Origin: Pseudomonas sp. Irchel 3E13
GTDB lineage: Bacteria > Pseudomonadota > Gammaproteobacteria > Pseudomonadales > Pseudomonadaceae
Direction: 5' to 3'
Assembly: GCF_900187455.1 (NCBI RefSeq)
Contig: NZ_FYDX01000002.1
Span: 186,001 to 250,000, forward strand
Length of the DNA: 64,000 nucleotides
Made by a program: the position numbers and the translations under genes. Under the pieces are notes generated by a model. It had not been told where the DNA came from and did not search any database. It saw only the letters and a list, made by a program, of their open reading frames with translations. Below are positions 19,472 to 27,398 of the stretch, piece by piece (position 1 is the first letter of the stretch; every line of letters begins with the position of its first letter).

Positions 19472-19969
19472 TCAGAACGCCAGCGCCCGCACGTACGCCT
19501 GACAGGCGCGTAAGGCGATCAGTCCTTCGTCACCGTCGGCGACGACGGCGACAATTCGTTGAGCATGCGCCGGGTCAAGTCGGGCTCGCGGGGGGTCATG
19601 AACCACGCCGCCGGCACCGGAGGCGGCTGGCACAGAGGGGGCGGCGTCACTGGCGATGAGGACTGACAGCCGCAGATCAGCAGTAGCCAGCCGGTCACGC
19701 AGGCGTGCCTGAGCCTGTTGGGCATCGGTAAGCTCCTTGGAATGGGTCTGCTCGAGAGAGTGCAAACGTTGCTCCAGCGCCAGACGCTGTAGGCGCTCGT
19801 CCTGCAAACGTGCGTTGGCGGCCTCCGCCCGTTGCTGGCGTTCACGGGCATAGTCGCCCTCCTGCACCGCCAGGCGTTGACCGTAGCGCCAGGCCTGGGC
19901 CTGCCAGGTCAGCGCCGCGACCGTCAGAAGCAGCAGCCACAACCCGATGGAACGCCCCGCGCTCAACAC
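19472..19969 (-). CDS. tailocin Rz-like inner-membrane spanin (DUF2514-type)
   Basis: 165 residues, GTG start. One N-terminal membrane segment (IGLWLLLLTVAALTWQAQAW, about 8-27) is followed by a long charged helix with coiled-coil character (RERQQRAEAANARLQDERLQRLALEQRLHSLEQ region). This is the i-spanin plan: an inner-membrane anchor that reaches the outer-membrane lipoprotein and fuses the membranes in the last lysis step. Its start overlaps the endolysin stop by 7 bases, and a second gene, Rz1, is embedded in another frame at 19519-19725. Confidence 0.82.
   Translation of the reverse strand: MLSAGRSIGLWLLLLTVAALTWQAQAWRYGQRLAVQEGDYARERQQRAEAANARLQDERLQRLALEQRLHSLEQTHSKELTDAQQAQARLRDRLATADLRLSVLIASDAAPSVPAASGAGGVVHDPPRARLDPAHAQRIVAVVADGDEGLIALRACQAYVRALAF
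19519..19725 (-). CDS. embedded Rz1-like outer-membrane spanin lipoprotein
   Basis: 68 residues wholly inside the Rz gene in a different frame. ATG at 19725 is preceded by AAGGAG with a 7-base spacer. Residues 1-19 form a lipoprotein signal (RLRHACVTGWLLLICGC) ending in a lipobox-type LICGC. The mature part is small and proline-rich (SSPVTPPPLCQPPPVP). Lipobox, proline richness, nesting and ribosome-binding site together match lambda/P2-type Rz1. Confidence 0.82.
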   Translation of the reverse strand: MPNRLRHACVTGWLLLICGCQSSSPVTPPPLCQPPPVPAAWFMTPREPDLTRRMLNELSPSSPTVTKD

Positions 19970-20514
19970 AGCACCTCACGGGCGCGGGCCCAGAGTTTCA
20001 GACGGTCCTCCAGGCCATTGAGGCCGCCGTTGATATGTCGGGTAATGCGATTAAATTCGCCACGGTCCGCCAGTTGATTGAGCCCCCGCGAGTGCCAGAA
20101 CCAGGCCGCCGACTCAGCAGCCCACTGTGGTTCTTCGAGCATCTGCGGCTTCGCCAGCAGGCGCTCGTCTTCGAACAGCGCCATGCTGCATGCGCGATAG
20201 TTGTTGCGCCCGGTGATCTGGATCAGACCGCGGCCGCAGTAACGCTGGCCATCGCCGTCCGGCTCGGGGGTGTTGCCCAGACGCAGCGCCAGGTTGCCGG
20301 TGTCGTAGCGGGCCAGGTACTGGTCGCTGCCCAGTTCTTTCACGTAGCGCAGTTGGCCGGACTCATGGCCGATCTGGGCGAGAAAGGCGGCCATGCGGCG
20401 TGGGGTATCGATGCCCCAATGCGCCATCGCGGCGTTCAGGGCAGGAACGAAAACGCCCGCTGTCGGGCGGGCGTTTGGATAAATGCGGAAGAGTTCGGTT
20501 TCATTCAGATTCAT
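19963..20514 (-). CDS. tailocin endolysin, glycoside hydrolase family 19
   Basis: 183 residues of the chitinase-class-I-like (GH19) lysozyme family used as endolysins by Pseudomonas phages and R-pyocins. Motif FLAQIGHESGQLRYVKE (about 38-54) contains the expected catalytic Glu residues, and YCGRGLIQITGRNNY (about 92-106) is the substrate-cleft segment. No signal or SAR segment is visible, so export depends on the holin encoded at the other end of the operon. Start ATG at 20514 follows GAGGG and overlaps the stop of gene D (ATGA). Confidence 0.92.
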   Translation of the reverse strand: MNLNETELFRIYPNARPTAGVFVPALNAAMAHWGIDTPRRMAAFLAQIGHESGQLRYVKELGSDQYLARYDTGNLALRLGNTPEPDGDGQRYCGRGLIQITGRNNYRACSMALFEDERLLAKPQMLEEPQWAAESAAWFWHSRGLNQLADRGEFNRITRHINGGLNGLEDRLKLWARAREVLC

Positions 20515-21566
20515 TTCTGGCCCTCGCGCTGCTCGACCTTGAGCGATTTGGTTTGACTGGACTTCTGGCTCTTCGCCTTGGCCTTGCCTTGTTTGCCGCC
20601 GTTGCATTGCACGGAGGTATCCCAGCCAGTGGCGGTGAAGAGCTGGGTCACGGTGTCGATCAAGTACTCGCCATCGAGCCCATCCTTGAAACCCTCCACC
20701 CGAATCGTTCTTTCCGCGAACACATCGGTACGCCCGCTCATCTCCAGATTCACGGTCGCAGTACTACGGTTGAACTCTGCCAACCGGGCCTTGGCGGCCT
20801 GCTCGGCAGCAGATTTGTTCGGATAGACATGCCTGTCGACAAAAACCGCGTTGTTGTCCACGGACTTGTCGTCGTTCCTCTGCTCAACCACCTTCTGCTC
20901 CCCCGTCTTGCTGTCCTGGTGCCGGGTCTGCACCGTTCCGTGGGAGCCGCGATCCTTAAGATGAAACTTCCAGCGCCGAACGTCCCGCGGCATAACCGTG
21001 ACAACACCCAACGCCTTGCCAGTGCCGCTCACTCCGCCCTGACGGGGCAGAACCAATAAGCCGCCATCGCCAATCTTCGCGGTGCAGTCGTATTGCCGCG
21101 CCAGACGGGTAATGAAGTTGATATCCGACTCATTGAACTGATCGACCCGCGGAACAACGGTGGTCACCGGACACTGAGGTTGCCAGCCGTTGCGCGCGGC
21201 GATATCCCTGACAATTCGCTGCAAGGGCACATTCTCCCAACTACCACTGCGGATACTCTTGCCCGTTCCGCGCATATCACAGGCTTTACCGCGAAGCTCC
21301 ATAACTGCAGGCGGACCGTTCAGGTCGATTTCATCGATGATGTATCGCCCCAACCGTGTCAGTTCCTGACCGGCGTAACCCAGGTAGACTTCCAATTCCG
21401 CGCCGCGCGCAGGCAAGGCCAGGGCGCTGTCACGGTCGTCGATTTTCAGTTCGAAGTCATCGGATTCCATGCCCGCTTTGTCGGTCGTGCGCATCAGCAA
21501 CAGGCGATCGTTGATCAACGCGGTGATGTCCTTGCCATCGGCAACGATACGAAACACAGGTTGCAT
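20511..21566 (-). CDS. tailocin baseplate hub protein, P2 gpD-like (late control D family)
   Basis: 351 residues of the phage late control D family, the hub at the centre of the baseplate that holds the tail spike under the tube. Typical stretches: IVADGKDITALINDRLLLM at the N-terminus, YAGQELTRLGRYIIDEIDL, and VPRVDQFNESDINFITRLAR in the middle. The C-terminal end is lysine/glutamine-rich (KAKSQKSSQTKSLKVEQR). ATG at 21566. Confidence 0.92.
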   Translation of the reverse strand: MQPVFRIVADGKDITALINDRLLLMRTTDKAGMESDDFELKIDDRDSALALPARGAELEVYLGYAGQELTRLGRYIIDEIDLNGPPAVMELRGKACDMRGTGKSIRSGSWENVPLQRIVRDIAARNGWQPQCPVTTVVPRVDQFNESDINFITRLARQYDCTAKIGDGGLLVLPRQGGVSGTGKALGVVTVMPRDVRRWKFHLKDRGSHGTVQTRHQDSKTGEQKVVEQRNDDKSVDNNAVFVDRHVYPNKSAAEQAAKARLAEFNRSTATVNLEMSGRTDVFAERTIRVEGFKDGLDGEYLIDTVTQLFTATGWDTSVQCNGGKQGKAKAKSQKSSQTKSLKVEQREGQK

Positions 21567-21589
21567 GATTCAGCCTCCAGAAAAGACAA

Positions 21590-21608
21590 GCCCCGCACAT
21601 GGCGGGGC
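21590..21608 (-). terminator. hairpin between tailocin genes X and D
   Basis: Stem GCCCCGC / GCGGGGC with a 5-base loop. In the transcription direction it is followed by TTGTCTTTT, so it resembles a weak rho-independent terminator between X and D. Confidence 0.6.
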
Positions 21609-21628
21609 CTGATGGTGCAAACGAGGGT

Positions 21629-21835
21629 TCAGTCCCACAGCAACACCGTCGTGGAGGTGGCCGTGAGCAACTCGGGCAGCCTGATCAGCACACCGGCACG
21701 AAGCGGCTGCTCCTCGCCGGAAAGTCCCGGATTGGCATCCAGCACCGCCTCGAGGCTGCCATTCAAATGACCGTAATAGTGATGACAGAGGGTATCGAGC
21801 TGATCCCCTTCAGACGTTCTGCATATCGTCGCCAT
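21629..21835 (-). CDS. tailocin tail protein X (P2 gpX-like, LysM-type)
   Basis: 68 residues. The sequence TSEGDQLDTLCHHYYG then LEAVLDANPGLSG and LRAGVLIRLPEL has the LysM-like pattern of gpX, a small baseplate/tail component thought to bind peptidoglycan or the hub. Overlaps the stop of gene U by 26 bases in another frame, as is common in P2-like tails. Confidence 0.9.
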   Translation of the reverse strand: MATICRTSEGDQLDTLCHHYYGHLNGSLEAVLDANPGLSGEEQPLRAGVLIRLPELLTATSTTVLLWD

Positions 21836-22655
21836 AACTCACGAGCTCCAATGTGAAAGCCTGTTTTCCCGGAATGCCACCCGCCAACAGGTTGTTCTGA
21901 GTTTCAGCCACGCTGGTCAGGCACCATGTCCCGAGAATTTCCCCATAGCCGGTACTCAGGCTCAGCGGTTTCAACTGCTGACCGATGCTGCGTAACCGCT
22001 CTATTTGACCGATCCCCCCTTTCAAGGTCGGGAACACCACCCCGTCAATCGTGATCTTGTCATCCCCTTGGCCGACCGCCTGCTGCGCCTTACTGCGCGA
22101 AAGGCGCTCTTGTCCCGCCCAGGTGAAGACCTTGGTCCGTTTCAATTGATGAAACGCAGCGGTATCGAGGTTGAAGTAGAAGGCTTCGGACTCTGCCTGC
22201 AACGGTTGCAGAATCAGGAGATGAGGATAGGGTTTGACCGCTTCCTCGGGTGGTGTCGTCTGTGGCGCAAAACCGCCGGTAGGCAGGATTGCGCCCAGGG
22301 ACGGGCTGATTTTCCCGGCTACCCGGTTAATTGCGGTGGCGGCCTTGGAGGCCTGGTCCGAAAAGGTTTCCAGGCGCCCTTGCACCTCGCTGATGACTGT
22401 CAACGCCTGGCTGTACTTGGCGGCGACCTCACCGACTGCCGAATGCGCCACCTCGATGGCGCGCATGGTGCGTTGAAGTTTCTTGCCAATGATTTCACCC
22501 ACAAAGGGCAGATTTTCCAGCTCGGTGGCTGCACCGGTGATATCGCTGACGGCGCCATTCAAAGGCCCCAGCATTTCATCGGCGCTACGCCGTCCGGCCT
22601 CACCCGCGGCTACCAGCGAGCGCAGGCTGGATTGCATTGATTCCATGTAGGCCAT
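21810..22655 (-). CDS. tailocin tail protein U (P2 gpU-like)
   Basis: 281 residues. The C-terminal half (from about 140, PHLLILQPLQAESEAFYFNL and KRTKVFTWAGQERLSRSKAQ) is the P2 GpU family, a tail-tip/tube completion protein. The N-terminal 130 residues are helical, tape-measure-like and not part of P2 gpU. R-pyocin clusters carry U after the tape measure gene, as here. Confidence 0.85.
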   Translation of the reverse strand: MAYMESMQSSLRSLVAAGEAGRRSADEMLGPLNGAVSDITGAATELENLPFVGEIIGKKLQRTMRAIEVAHSAVGEVAAKYSQALTVISEVQGRLETFSDQASKAATAINRVAGKISPSLGAILPTGGFAPQTTPPEEAVKPYPHLLILQPLQAESEAFYFNLDTAAFHQLKRTKVFTWAGQERLSRSKAQQAVGQGDDKITIDGVVFPTLKGGIGQIERLRSIGQQLKPLSLSTGYGEILGTWCLTSVAETQNNLLAGGIPGKQAFTLELVSYGDDMQNV

Positions 22656-22664
22656 GGGTTTTCC

Positions 22665-25163
22665 TCAGGCATAGCCATAGAGATCGTCAGTGCGGTCATA
22701 CATCTGGCCGCCCGCGTTCGCCTGGGCTGCAAATCCATTGAACATCCGCTGGATTTCCGGCTGCAAAACGCGGACGAGTTCGGCAGGATCGGTAACGCTA
22801 CCCTGGACATTGATGGCGATACTGGGCGAGACAGCGAAATGCTGTGGCGTGGTGGTTGTGACCGACAAAGGTGTGGACGAGCCAGGCTCCGGCAAGGCAA
22901 GTACCGCAGGAGCAGTGCCCGCCAAGGACCGGGCGACATCACCGCTTTCCAAGGGCGCTACTCGTTGAGCCTGAAGGGCATGCTCGCCGCCATACTGCCC
23001 CAACGATGCGAGAGAGCTATCGCTTACAGCGCTACGAATAGGGATGACCGGCGCAAGAGTCCCCTGACCTGAACGGGAAGTCGCACCACCCGTTTCGCCA
23101 GCATCTTTCAGCGACGGGGTTCCGGAAAGGGATTCCGTTTTGACCGTGAGCAACTTGCCAGCATCAGCCCCAGGTCCCGCAAGAGGTGGCAGAAGAACAG
23201 GCGTGCTTCCGTATTGACCCAACGTCGCGCGAGAACTATCGATCGCAGCGCTACGAAGAGGGATGACCGGCGCCAGATCACGAGCCCCCTGACCTGAGCG
23301 AGAGGTCGCGTCACCCGCTTCGCCGGAATGCTTCAGCAACAGGGCTCCGGGGATGGGTGCCTTGGTCACCGTGAGCAGCTTTCCTGCATCGGCTCCAGGC
23401 AGTTCCGCAAGGGGTGGCGTGACGAGCACGTCTTTCTTGCTGTCCTCTCCCCAAGTCTCATAGATCTTGCGACCGGCGCGCTTGCCAATCTCGCCGCCAA
23501 TGTAACCTCCGACCATCGCGCCCACCGGCCCCAACATCGCGCCTAGCAGGCCACCCGCAAGCGCACCGGCGGCTTCGCCATATACCTCGCTTTTTTCTTT
23601 GCCAGATTGAGCGCTATCGGAGGCATTTATAGCATTAAGCGCACTGCCTACCACCGCCACAACAACACCACCCGCCTTCGCACCTTTGGAGACTTTCGAC
23701 GGACGCAACGCATCCGGCACGAGCGTCCCGACCTTGGCTGCCGCTTGCTTCGTACGCGCCCCGATACTTGGCTTGCGACCCGAAGCATCGGCAGGCGGAT
23801 CGAAGATCATCCTGGTAGCCTCACGGAGAACTTTGTTTTGCGGACCAAAGACCGTTTTCGCAGCGCCAAGCAAGATTTTGCCTTTGGCAATGGCTGCGAG
23901 CGCGGTCAGCAGGGCGGCGCCCCCAACAACAACCCCTGCCAGGACCGTTACAACGGCACTAAACTTCTCGACGGCGGCGCCAAGAGTATTGGCACCTTTA
24001 GTCATGAAGCTCGTCCAGTGCGAGTAAATCGGCGCGAGCGCGTCGCCTACTGCAATCGACACACCCTCATAGGATGACTCACGCTCTTTCTGCTTCCACT
24101 CCAGGGTTTGTCGACGGCCCTCCAGCTTGTCTTCAATGTAGTTAGGACCAGGACCACCAGTTTTCCCGGGCATAAATTCTTGGCCATACCGGCCAAGATC
24201 GACCGCACTGCTCCCGCCCTCGCGCTTGTACTCGAGAAAGAGCGCCTTGGATGCACTGAGCACATCATTGTAGTTGCCGGTCTTCTTCGACACCTGCTGA
24301 ATAATCGCGGCTAAACGGACAGCATCTGCAGGAGCGCCTCCAACTTGAGGAAGCAACCGTGTGATTGCTTCCGCAGTATTGGTGAGACCGAACGTTCCTC
24401 CGCCAGCCTGACCAATGATCTGGTTCAGCAAACGCTCAAGCTCATCAGCCCCCTGGCCATTGGACAGGGTGCGGAAAAGGCCTGCGGTAACACCTTCGTC
24501 CACCTGTTGACTGTCGGTGAAGCGGGCTGCAAGTCGCCCTTCCGGTACCAGCTCGTCCAGATCCATGCCTGCGTTGAACATGCTCAAGAGCTGGCTGGAT
24601 GCCTCGGTTTTGCTCAGGCTTGTCCCATAGGTCATCCTGGCAATTTGCGTCTCGACCTTCTCCCGCTGCGCCGCCCATCTCTTCGGGTCTTTCTCCCCTT
24701 GGAGCACCAGCTTGCTGATGATCCCTTCATAGTTCGCGAACCGATCGACCGAACTACTCGCAGACTTCAGTACAGTCCGCGAAGTATCGGAAATCTTTCC
24801 GCGAGCCGAATTCTCCGTTGGCTGACCAGAAGCAGGTAATCGAGCAGCCCCCATCGCCTTGCCAAGGTCATCATATGCCTTGGTCAACATGGGCAATATG
24901 TCTTTCTGCTCGGACAATTTCTTACCAATGTCACCCAGCGCCGTCTGCCATTTCCCGGCTGACTCCGCAGCAGTATCGTTGGCCGTCTTGAATGCCGTCG
25001 CCAAAGGCAAGGCACTCTGGGTGGTCAACCTCAACGCCTCGCCAATTCGAGCAGCAAACGATTCGAGCTGACCTATCTGCTGCTCGATCTGGCTGAAAAC
25101 CTGCCCCAAGGCAGGATCAACGGCTCCTCCGATCCTTACCTCAACTATCAGTTCGCCCGCCAT
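22665..25163 (-). CDS. tailocin tape measure protein
   Basis: 832 residues in the usual place between E/E' and U. The N-terminal 120 residues are helical (IGQLESFAARIGEALRLTTQ). A central hydrophobic block around residues 405-425 (VVTVLAGVVVGGAALLTALA) and a glycine-rich segment (GALAGGLLGAMLGPVGAMVGGYIGG, about 535-560) are membrane-insertion-like features common in tape measures. Residues about 590-740 contain a 75-residue unit present twice in tandem (see findings). The length of this protein is expected to set tube length. Parts are AT-richer than neighbours (about 48 % GC in 23821-23880, counted by hand). Confidence 0.9.
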   Translation of the reverse strand: MAGELIVEVRIGGAVDPALGQVFSQIEQQIGQLESFAARIGEALRLTTQSALPLATAFKTANDTAAESAGKWQTALGDIGKKLSEQKDILPMLTKAYDDLGKAMGAARLPASGQPTENSARGKISDTSRTVLKSASSSVDRFANYEGIISKLVLQGEKDPKRWAAQREKVETQIARMTYGTSLSKTEASSQLLSMFNAGMDLDELVPEGRLAARFTDSQQVDEGVTAGLFRTLSNGQGADELERLLNQIIGQAGGGTFGLTNTAEAITRLLPQVGGAPADAVRLAAIIQQVSKKTGNYNDVLSASKALFLEYKREGGSSAVDLGRYGQEFMPGKTGGPGPNYIEDKLEGRRQTLEWKQKERESSYEGVSIAVGDALAPIYSHWTSFMTKGANTLGAAVEKFSAVVTVLAGVVVGGAALLTALAAIAKGKILLGAAKTVFGPQNKVLREATRMIFDPPADASGRKPSIGARTKQAAAKVGTLVPDALRPSKVSKGAKAGGVVVAVVGSALNAINASDSAQSGKEKSEVYGEAAGALAGGLLGAMLGPVGAMVGGYIGGEIGKRAGRKIYETWGEDSKKDVLVTPPLAELPGADAGKLLTVTKAPIPGALLLKHSGEAGDATSRSGQGARDLAPVIPLRSAAIDSSRATLGQYGSTPVLLPPLAGPGADAGKLLTVKTESLSGTPSLKDAGETGGATSRSGQGTLAPVIPIRSAVSDSSLASLGQYGGEHALQAQRVAPLESGDVARSLAGTAPAVLALPEPGSSTPLSVTTTTPQHFAVSPSIAINVQGSVTDPAELVRVLQPEIQRMFNGFAAQANAGGQMYDRTDDLYGYA
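22985..23425 (-). repeat. tandem duplication of about 75 codons inside the tape measure gene
   Basis: Two copies, about 219-225 bases apart, encode GADAGKLLTV, then SGQG, LAPVIP, IRSA or LRSA, DSS and LGQYG in the same order. DNA is similar but not identical: GGATGACCGG recurs at 23042 and 23261, ACCGTGAG at 23143 and 23368. The shift between these two offsets reflects a 2-codon indel. Confidence 0.85.
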
Positions 25164-25190
25164 AAGTTCCTCCCTGCGCGCAAACCCGAC

Positions 25191-25304
25191 TCACTCTGTG
25201 AGCCACCAGACCATGTCGCTGTACGACATGGTCATGATTTCGGCGGCAGAGAAGTTCAGCTCTTTCGCGAGCCGCTTCGCTGCCGCCTTGTGCCTTGAGG
25301 GATC
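25191..25304 (-). CDS. tailocin E' (GpE-family) extension, reached by +1 frameshift from E
   Basis: 37 codons (from GAT at 25304, beginning DPSRHKAAAK and ending MTMSYSDMVWWLTE) in the +1 frame relative to E. The end resembles the P2 GpE-type segment with a tryptophan-rich tail. The frame has no ATG, GTG or TTG start between its last upstream stop and the E stop codon, so it can hardly be made alone. A shift at the E terminus CTT TGA would give a 136-residue E-E' fusion, the tape-measure chaperone pair found throughout contractile and siphoviral tails. Confidence 0.75.
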   Translation of the reverse strand, partial: DPSRHKAAAKRLAKELNFSAAEIMTMSYSDMVWWLTE

Positions 25305-25602
25305 AAAGCTCGTCGTCTTGCACCAAGCGAAAATAGCCGGCCTGCAAACGGCTGTAGTCCTTCAGCGTCAGCCCCTCCAGGTCCTTGGTGCCAACTTCTG
25401 CAAGGGAGGCGAACAGGTTCAGCTCCCGGGTTTCGTCGTCAGCGCCACCCGACTGCGCGGCACGCAGGTCACGCACGGTGGGAGCGCGCAGCGACAGGCT
25501 GTCGACCTGCACGCCATTGGCTTCGGTTGGACGGCTGAGTTTGACCACGACACGGTCAGCACTCACGGTCAGCCAGGCAGGAATTTTCGTTGCTTGCGTC
25601 AT
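25303..25602 (-). CDS. tailocin tail assembly protein E (P2 gpE-like)
   Basis: 99 residues, located between the tube gene and the tape measure gene. The pattern KLSRPTEANGVQVDSLSLRAPTVRDLRA is that of the Phage_TAC/gpE tail assembly chaperones that coat the tape measure during assembly. It ends at CTT TGA (25308-25303), and a second product with a C-terminal extension is expected by frameshifting at this point. Confidence 0.88.
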   Translation of the reverse strand: MTQATKIPAWLTVSADRVVVKLSRPTEANGVQVDSLSLRAPTVRDLRAAQSGGADDETRELNLFASLAEVGTKDLEGLTLKDYSRLQAGYFRLVQDDEL

Positions 25603-25619
25603 ACGAGCTTGTCCTTATC

Positions 25620-26129
25620 TCAGAGGCCCAGGGCCGAACGTTGGGCGGCGAGTTGGTCGACGCCGTTGATGACGCGCTTCATGCCCAGCGGGTCGATTTC
25701 GTACATCGCCCGGCCATCGATTTCGAGCTTGTAGTACGTCAGGGATACGACGTGAGTGGTCTCGGGCTTCTCGGACGCTTTCCAGTCGCCCATTTCCACT
25801 TCCTTGAGCATGCCGCGCAGGGTAACCACCACAGGGGTGATGGCGCCCTTCAGGCCTTTGAAGGCACCGCGGAAGGTGCCGTTGAAACCGGAGCTATCGG
25901 CCAGGCCGAAGAACTTCAGCGCTTCGCGGCGAATACCGGTGGTTTTGAAGGTGGCACTCAGTGCCTCCATGCCCTGGTCGATCTCGATGGCGGTGTCCAT
26001 GCCACCGAGGCGTTGGGTTTCGACCTTGATGGCGAGCTTGGGCAGGGTCAGGCTGGTGACGTCGCCCTGGAAGCTTACGCCGTCGACGAACAGGTTCAGG
26101 TTGGCGAGGGTTTGCGGAATCATTGCCAT
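25620..26129 (-). CDS. tailocin major tail tube protein (P2 FII-like)
   Basis: 169 residues forming the inner tube. Family features are IPQTLANLNLFVDGVSFQGD at the N-terminus, KLAIKVETQRLGGMDTAIEID and HVVSLTYYKLEIDGRAMYEIDPL near the C-terminus. The gene follows the sheath gene by 12 bases; sheath and tube polymerise in equal numbers. Confidence 0.95.
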   Translation of the reverse strand: MAMIPQTLANLNLFVDGVSFQGDVTSLTLPKLAIKVETQRLGGMDTAIEIDQGMEALSATFKTTGIRREALKFFGLADSSGFNGTFRGAFKGLKGAITPVVVTLRGMLKEVEMGDWKASEKPETTHVVSLTYYKLEIDGRAMYEIDPLGMKRVINGVDQLAAQRSALGL

Positions 26130-26141
26130 GGGTAGTGCTCC

Positions 26142-27308
26142 TTAAGCGGCTTGGTCGAGGACTTCGGTCAACCACTGGTTGGTGACCTCGACACGGAAGT
26201 TGGGGTTTTCTGCAGGCGGGACGTCGGTGAAGCGGATGTTCCAGTACACCTTGCCCTGCTCCAACTGGCTGGCAGTGTTGAGTTCAGGGTCGGCGTAGAC
26301 CTCGAAGTTGATGATCGCGCCCTGGGCTTTCAGGTCGCGCATGAAGTTCTCCAGGCCCTCGGTCACGTCCTTGACGTAGGTCGCGGTGATCGAGCGGTCC
26401 ACCGCCCATTTGTGGCCGTAGAGGATCGCGTCCATGACGATGTCCATGGTCCGCACACGGGTAACGAAGGCCCATTTCGGATCGCTGGACAGGGTGCGGT
26501 TGCCCCACAGGCGGAAGCCGTCATCACGGATGATGGTGGTGATGTTGGCGTTGTTCAGCAGGTTGGCGCGGCAGGTCTCGTCGCCGTCGAGGAATTCCAC
26601 TGGGCGGGTGGTGCCGGTGATGCCGACGAATTCCTTGTTCGACGGCGAGGCCCAGAAGCCGTACTCGCTGTCGGTCCAGGCGAACAGGCCGGCAACCCAG
26701 GCCGACGCGGGTGCATCGACAGTGGCGTCAGCACCGGTGTCCCAGTACTTCACGCCCGGATCGACCAGGAAGGCACGCTTGGCGCCGAAGTTTTCGGCGT
26801 AGGCCAGGGCGGCTTCGTCGGTGCTGTTCGGACCGTCGATGATGGCCAGGCCGCGCAGTTTGTCGGCCAGGGCGACCAGAGCGGTGCCCACGGCCTGGGT
26901 GGCGCTGTGTTTCGGGGTCACCAGCAAACGTGGTTGGGCGTTGAAACGGCTCTTGCCGTCGAGCAGCGCCTGCAGGCCGGTGCGCTTGCCGTCGGCGAGC
27001 ACGCCACCGATGATCGCCGAAGTCTGTTCGGCGGCGTCGGTCAGCTTGGCCACGCCGCAAGCGACGATAACCGCCTTGGCCCGGGCATAGATCGCCTGGC
27101 ACGCCTTGGTGATGGCCGCATCGGCGCCAAACGCCGCGATGGCTTCGCGCTCGCTGGTGATCAGCACCAGGTCATTGGCCTTGGCAGTGGCGGTCGGACC
27201 TTCGGTGAAGGTGTCCACCAGGCCGATGATGGAAGAGGAAGGCAGCGCAATGCTGCGCGAACCGGTGTCAACGTTGGTTACGGTAACGCCGTGGAAGAAT
27301 CCACTCAT
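26142..27308 (-). CDS. tailocin contractile tail sheath protein (P2 FI-like)
   Basis: 388 residues (P2 FI is of similar size). Starts FFHGVTVTNVDTGSRSIALPSSSIIGLVDT, contains WVAGLFAWTDSEYGFWASPSNK and FMRDLKAQGAIINFEVYADPELN, and ends with a conserved QWLTEVLDQAA strand. The contractile sheath marks the particle as R-type (rigid contractile) rather than F-type. GGAG lies 7 bases before the ATG. Confidence 0.96.
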   Translation of the reverse strand: MSGFFHGVTVTNVDTGSRSIALPSSSIIGLVDTFTEGPTATAKANDLVLITSEREAIAAFGADAAITKACQAIYARAKAVIVACGVAKLTDAAEQTSAIIGGVLADGKRTGLQALLDGKSRFNAQPRLLVTPKHSATQAVGTALVALADKLRGLAIIDGPNSTDEAALAYAENFGAKRAFLVDPGVKYWDTGADATVDAPASAWVAGLFAWTDSEYGFWASPSNKEFVGITGTTRPVEFLDGDETCRANLLNNANITTIIRDDGFRLWGNRTLSSDPKWAFVTRVRTMDIVMDAILYGHKWAVDRSITATYVKDVTEGLENFMRDLKAQGAIINFEVYADPELNTASQLEQGKVYWNIRFTDVPPAENPNFRVEVTNQWLTEVLDQAA

Positions 27309-27331
27309 TGGTATTTCTCCAGATATGAGAA

Positions 27332-27351
27332 GGCCCCGTCAGTGCGGGGCC
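27332..27351. terminator. hairpin upstream of the sheath gene
   Basis: Stem GGCCCCG / CGGGGCC, loop of 6, about 25 bases before the sheath start. Only a poor T tract; it could end transcription partially or protect the 5' end of a processed sheath mRNA. Confidence 0.5.
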
Positions 27352-27373
27352 GTTCGGGGGTGTTGCGGGTAAG

Positions 27374-27398
27374 AAAAAGCCCCGGGTTAGCGGGGCTT
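27374..27398 (-). terminator. terminator-like hairpin after the fibre chaperone gene
   Basis: Stem AAGCCCCG / CGGGGCTT with loop GGTTAG (on the + strand). In the transcription direction the stem is followed by TTTTTCTT. It begins at the chaperone stop codon. Confidence 0.7.
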
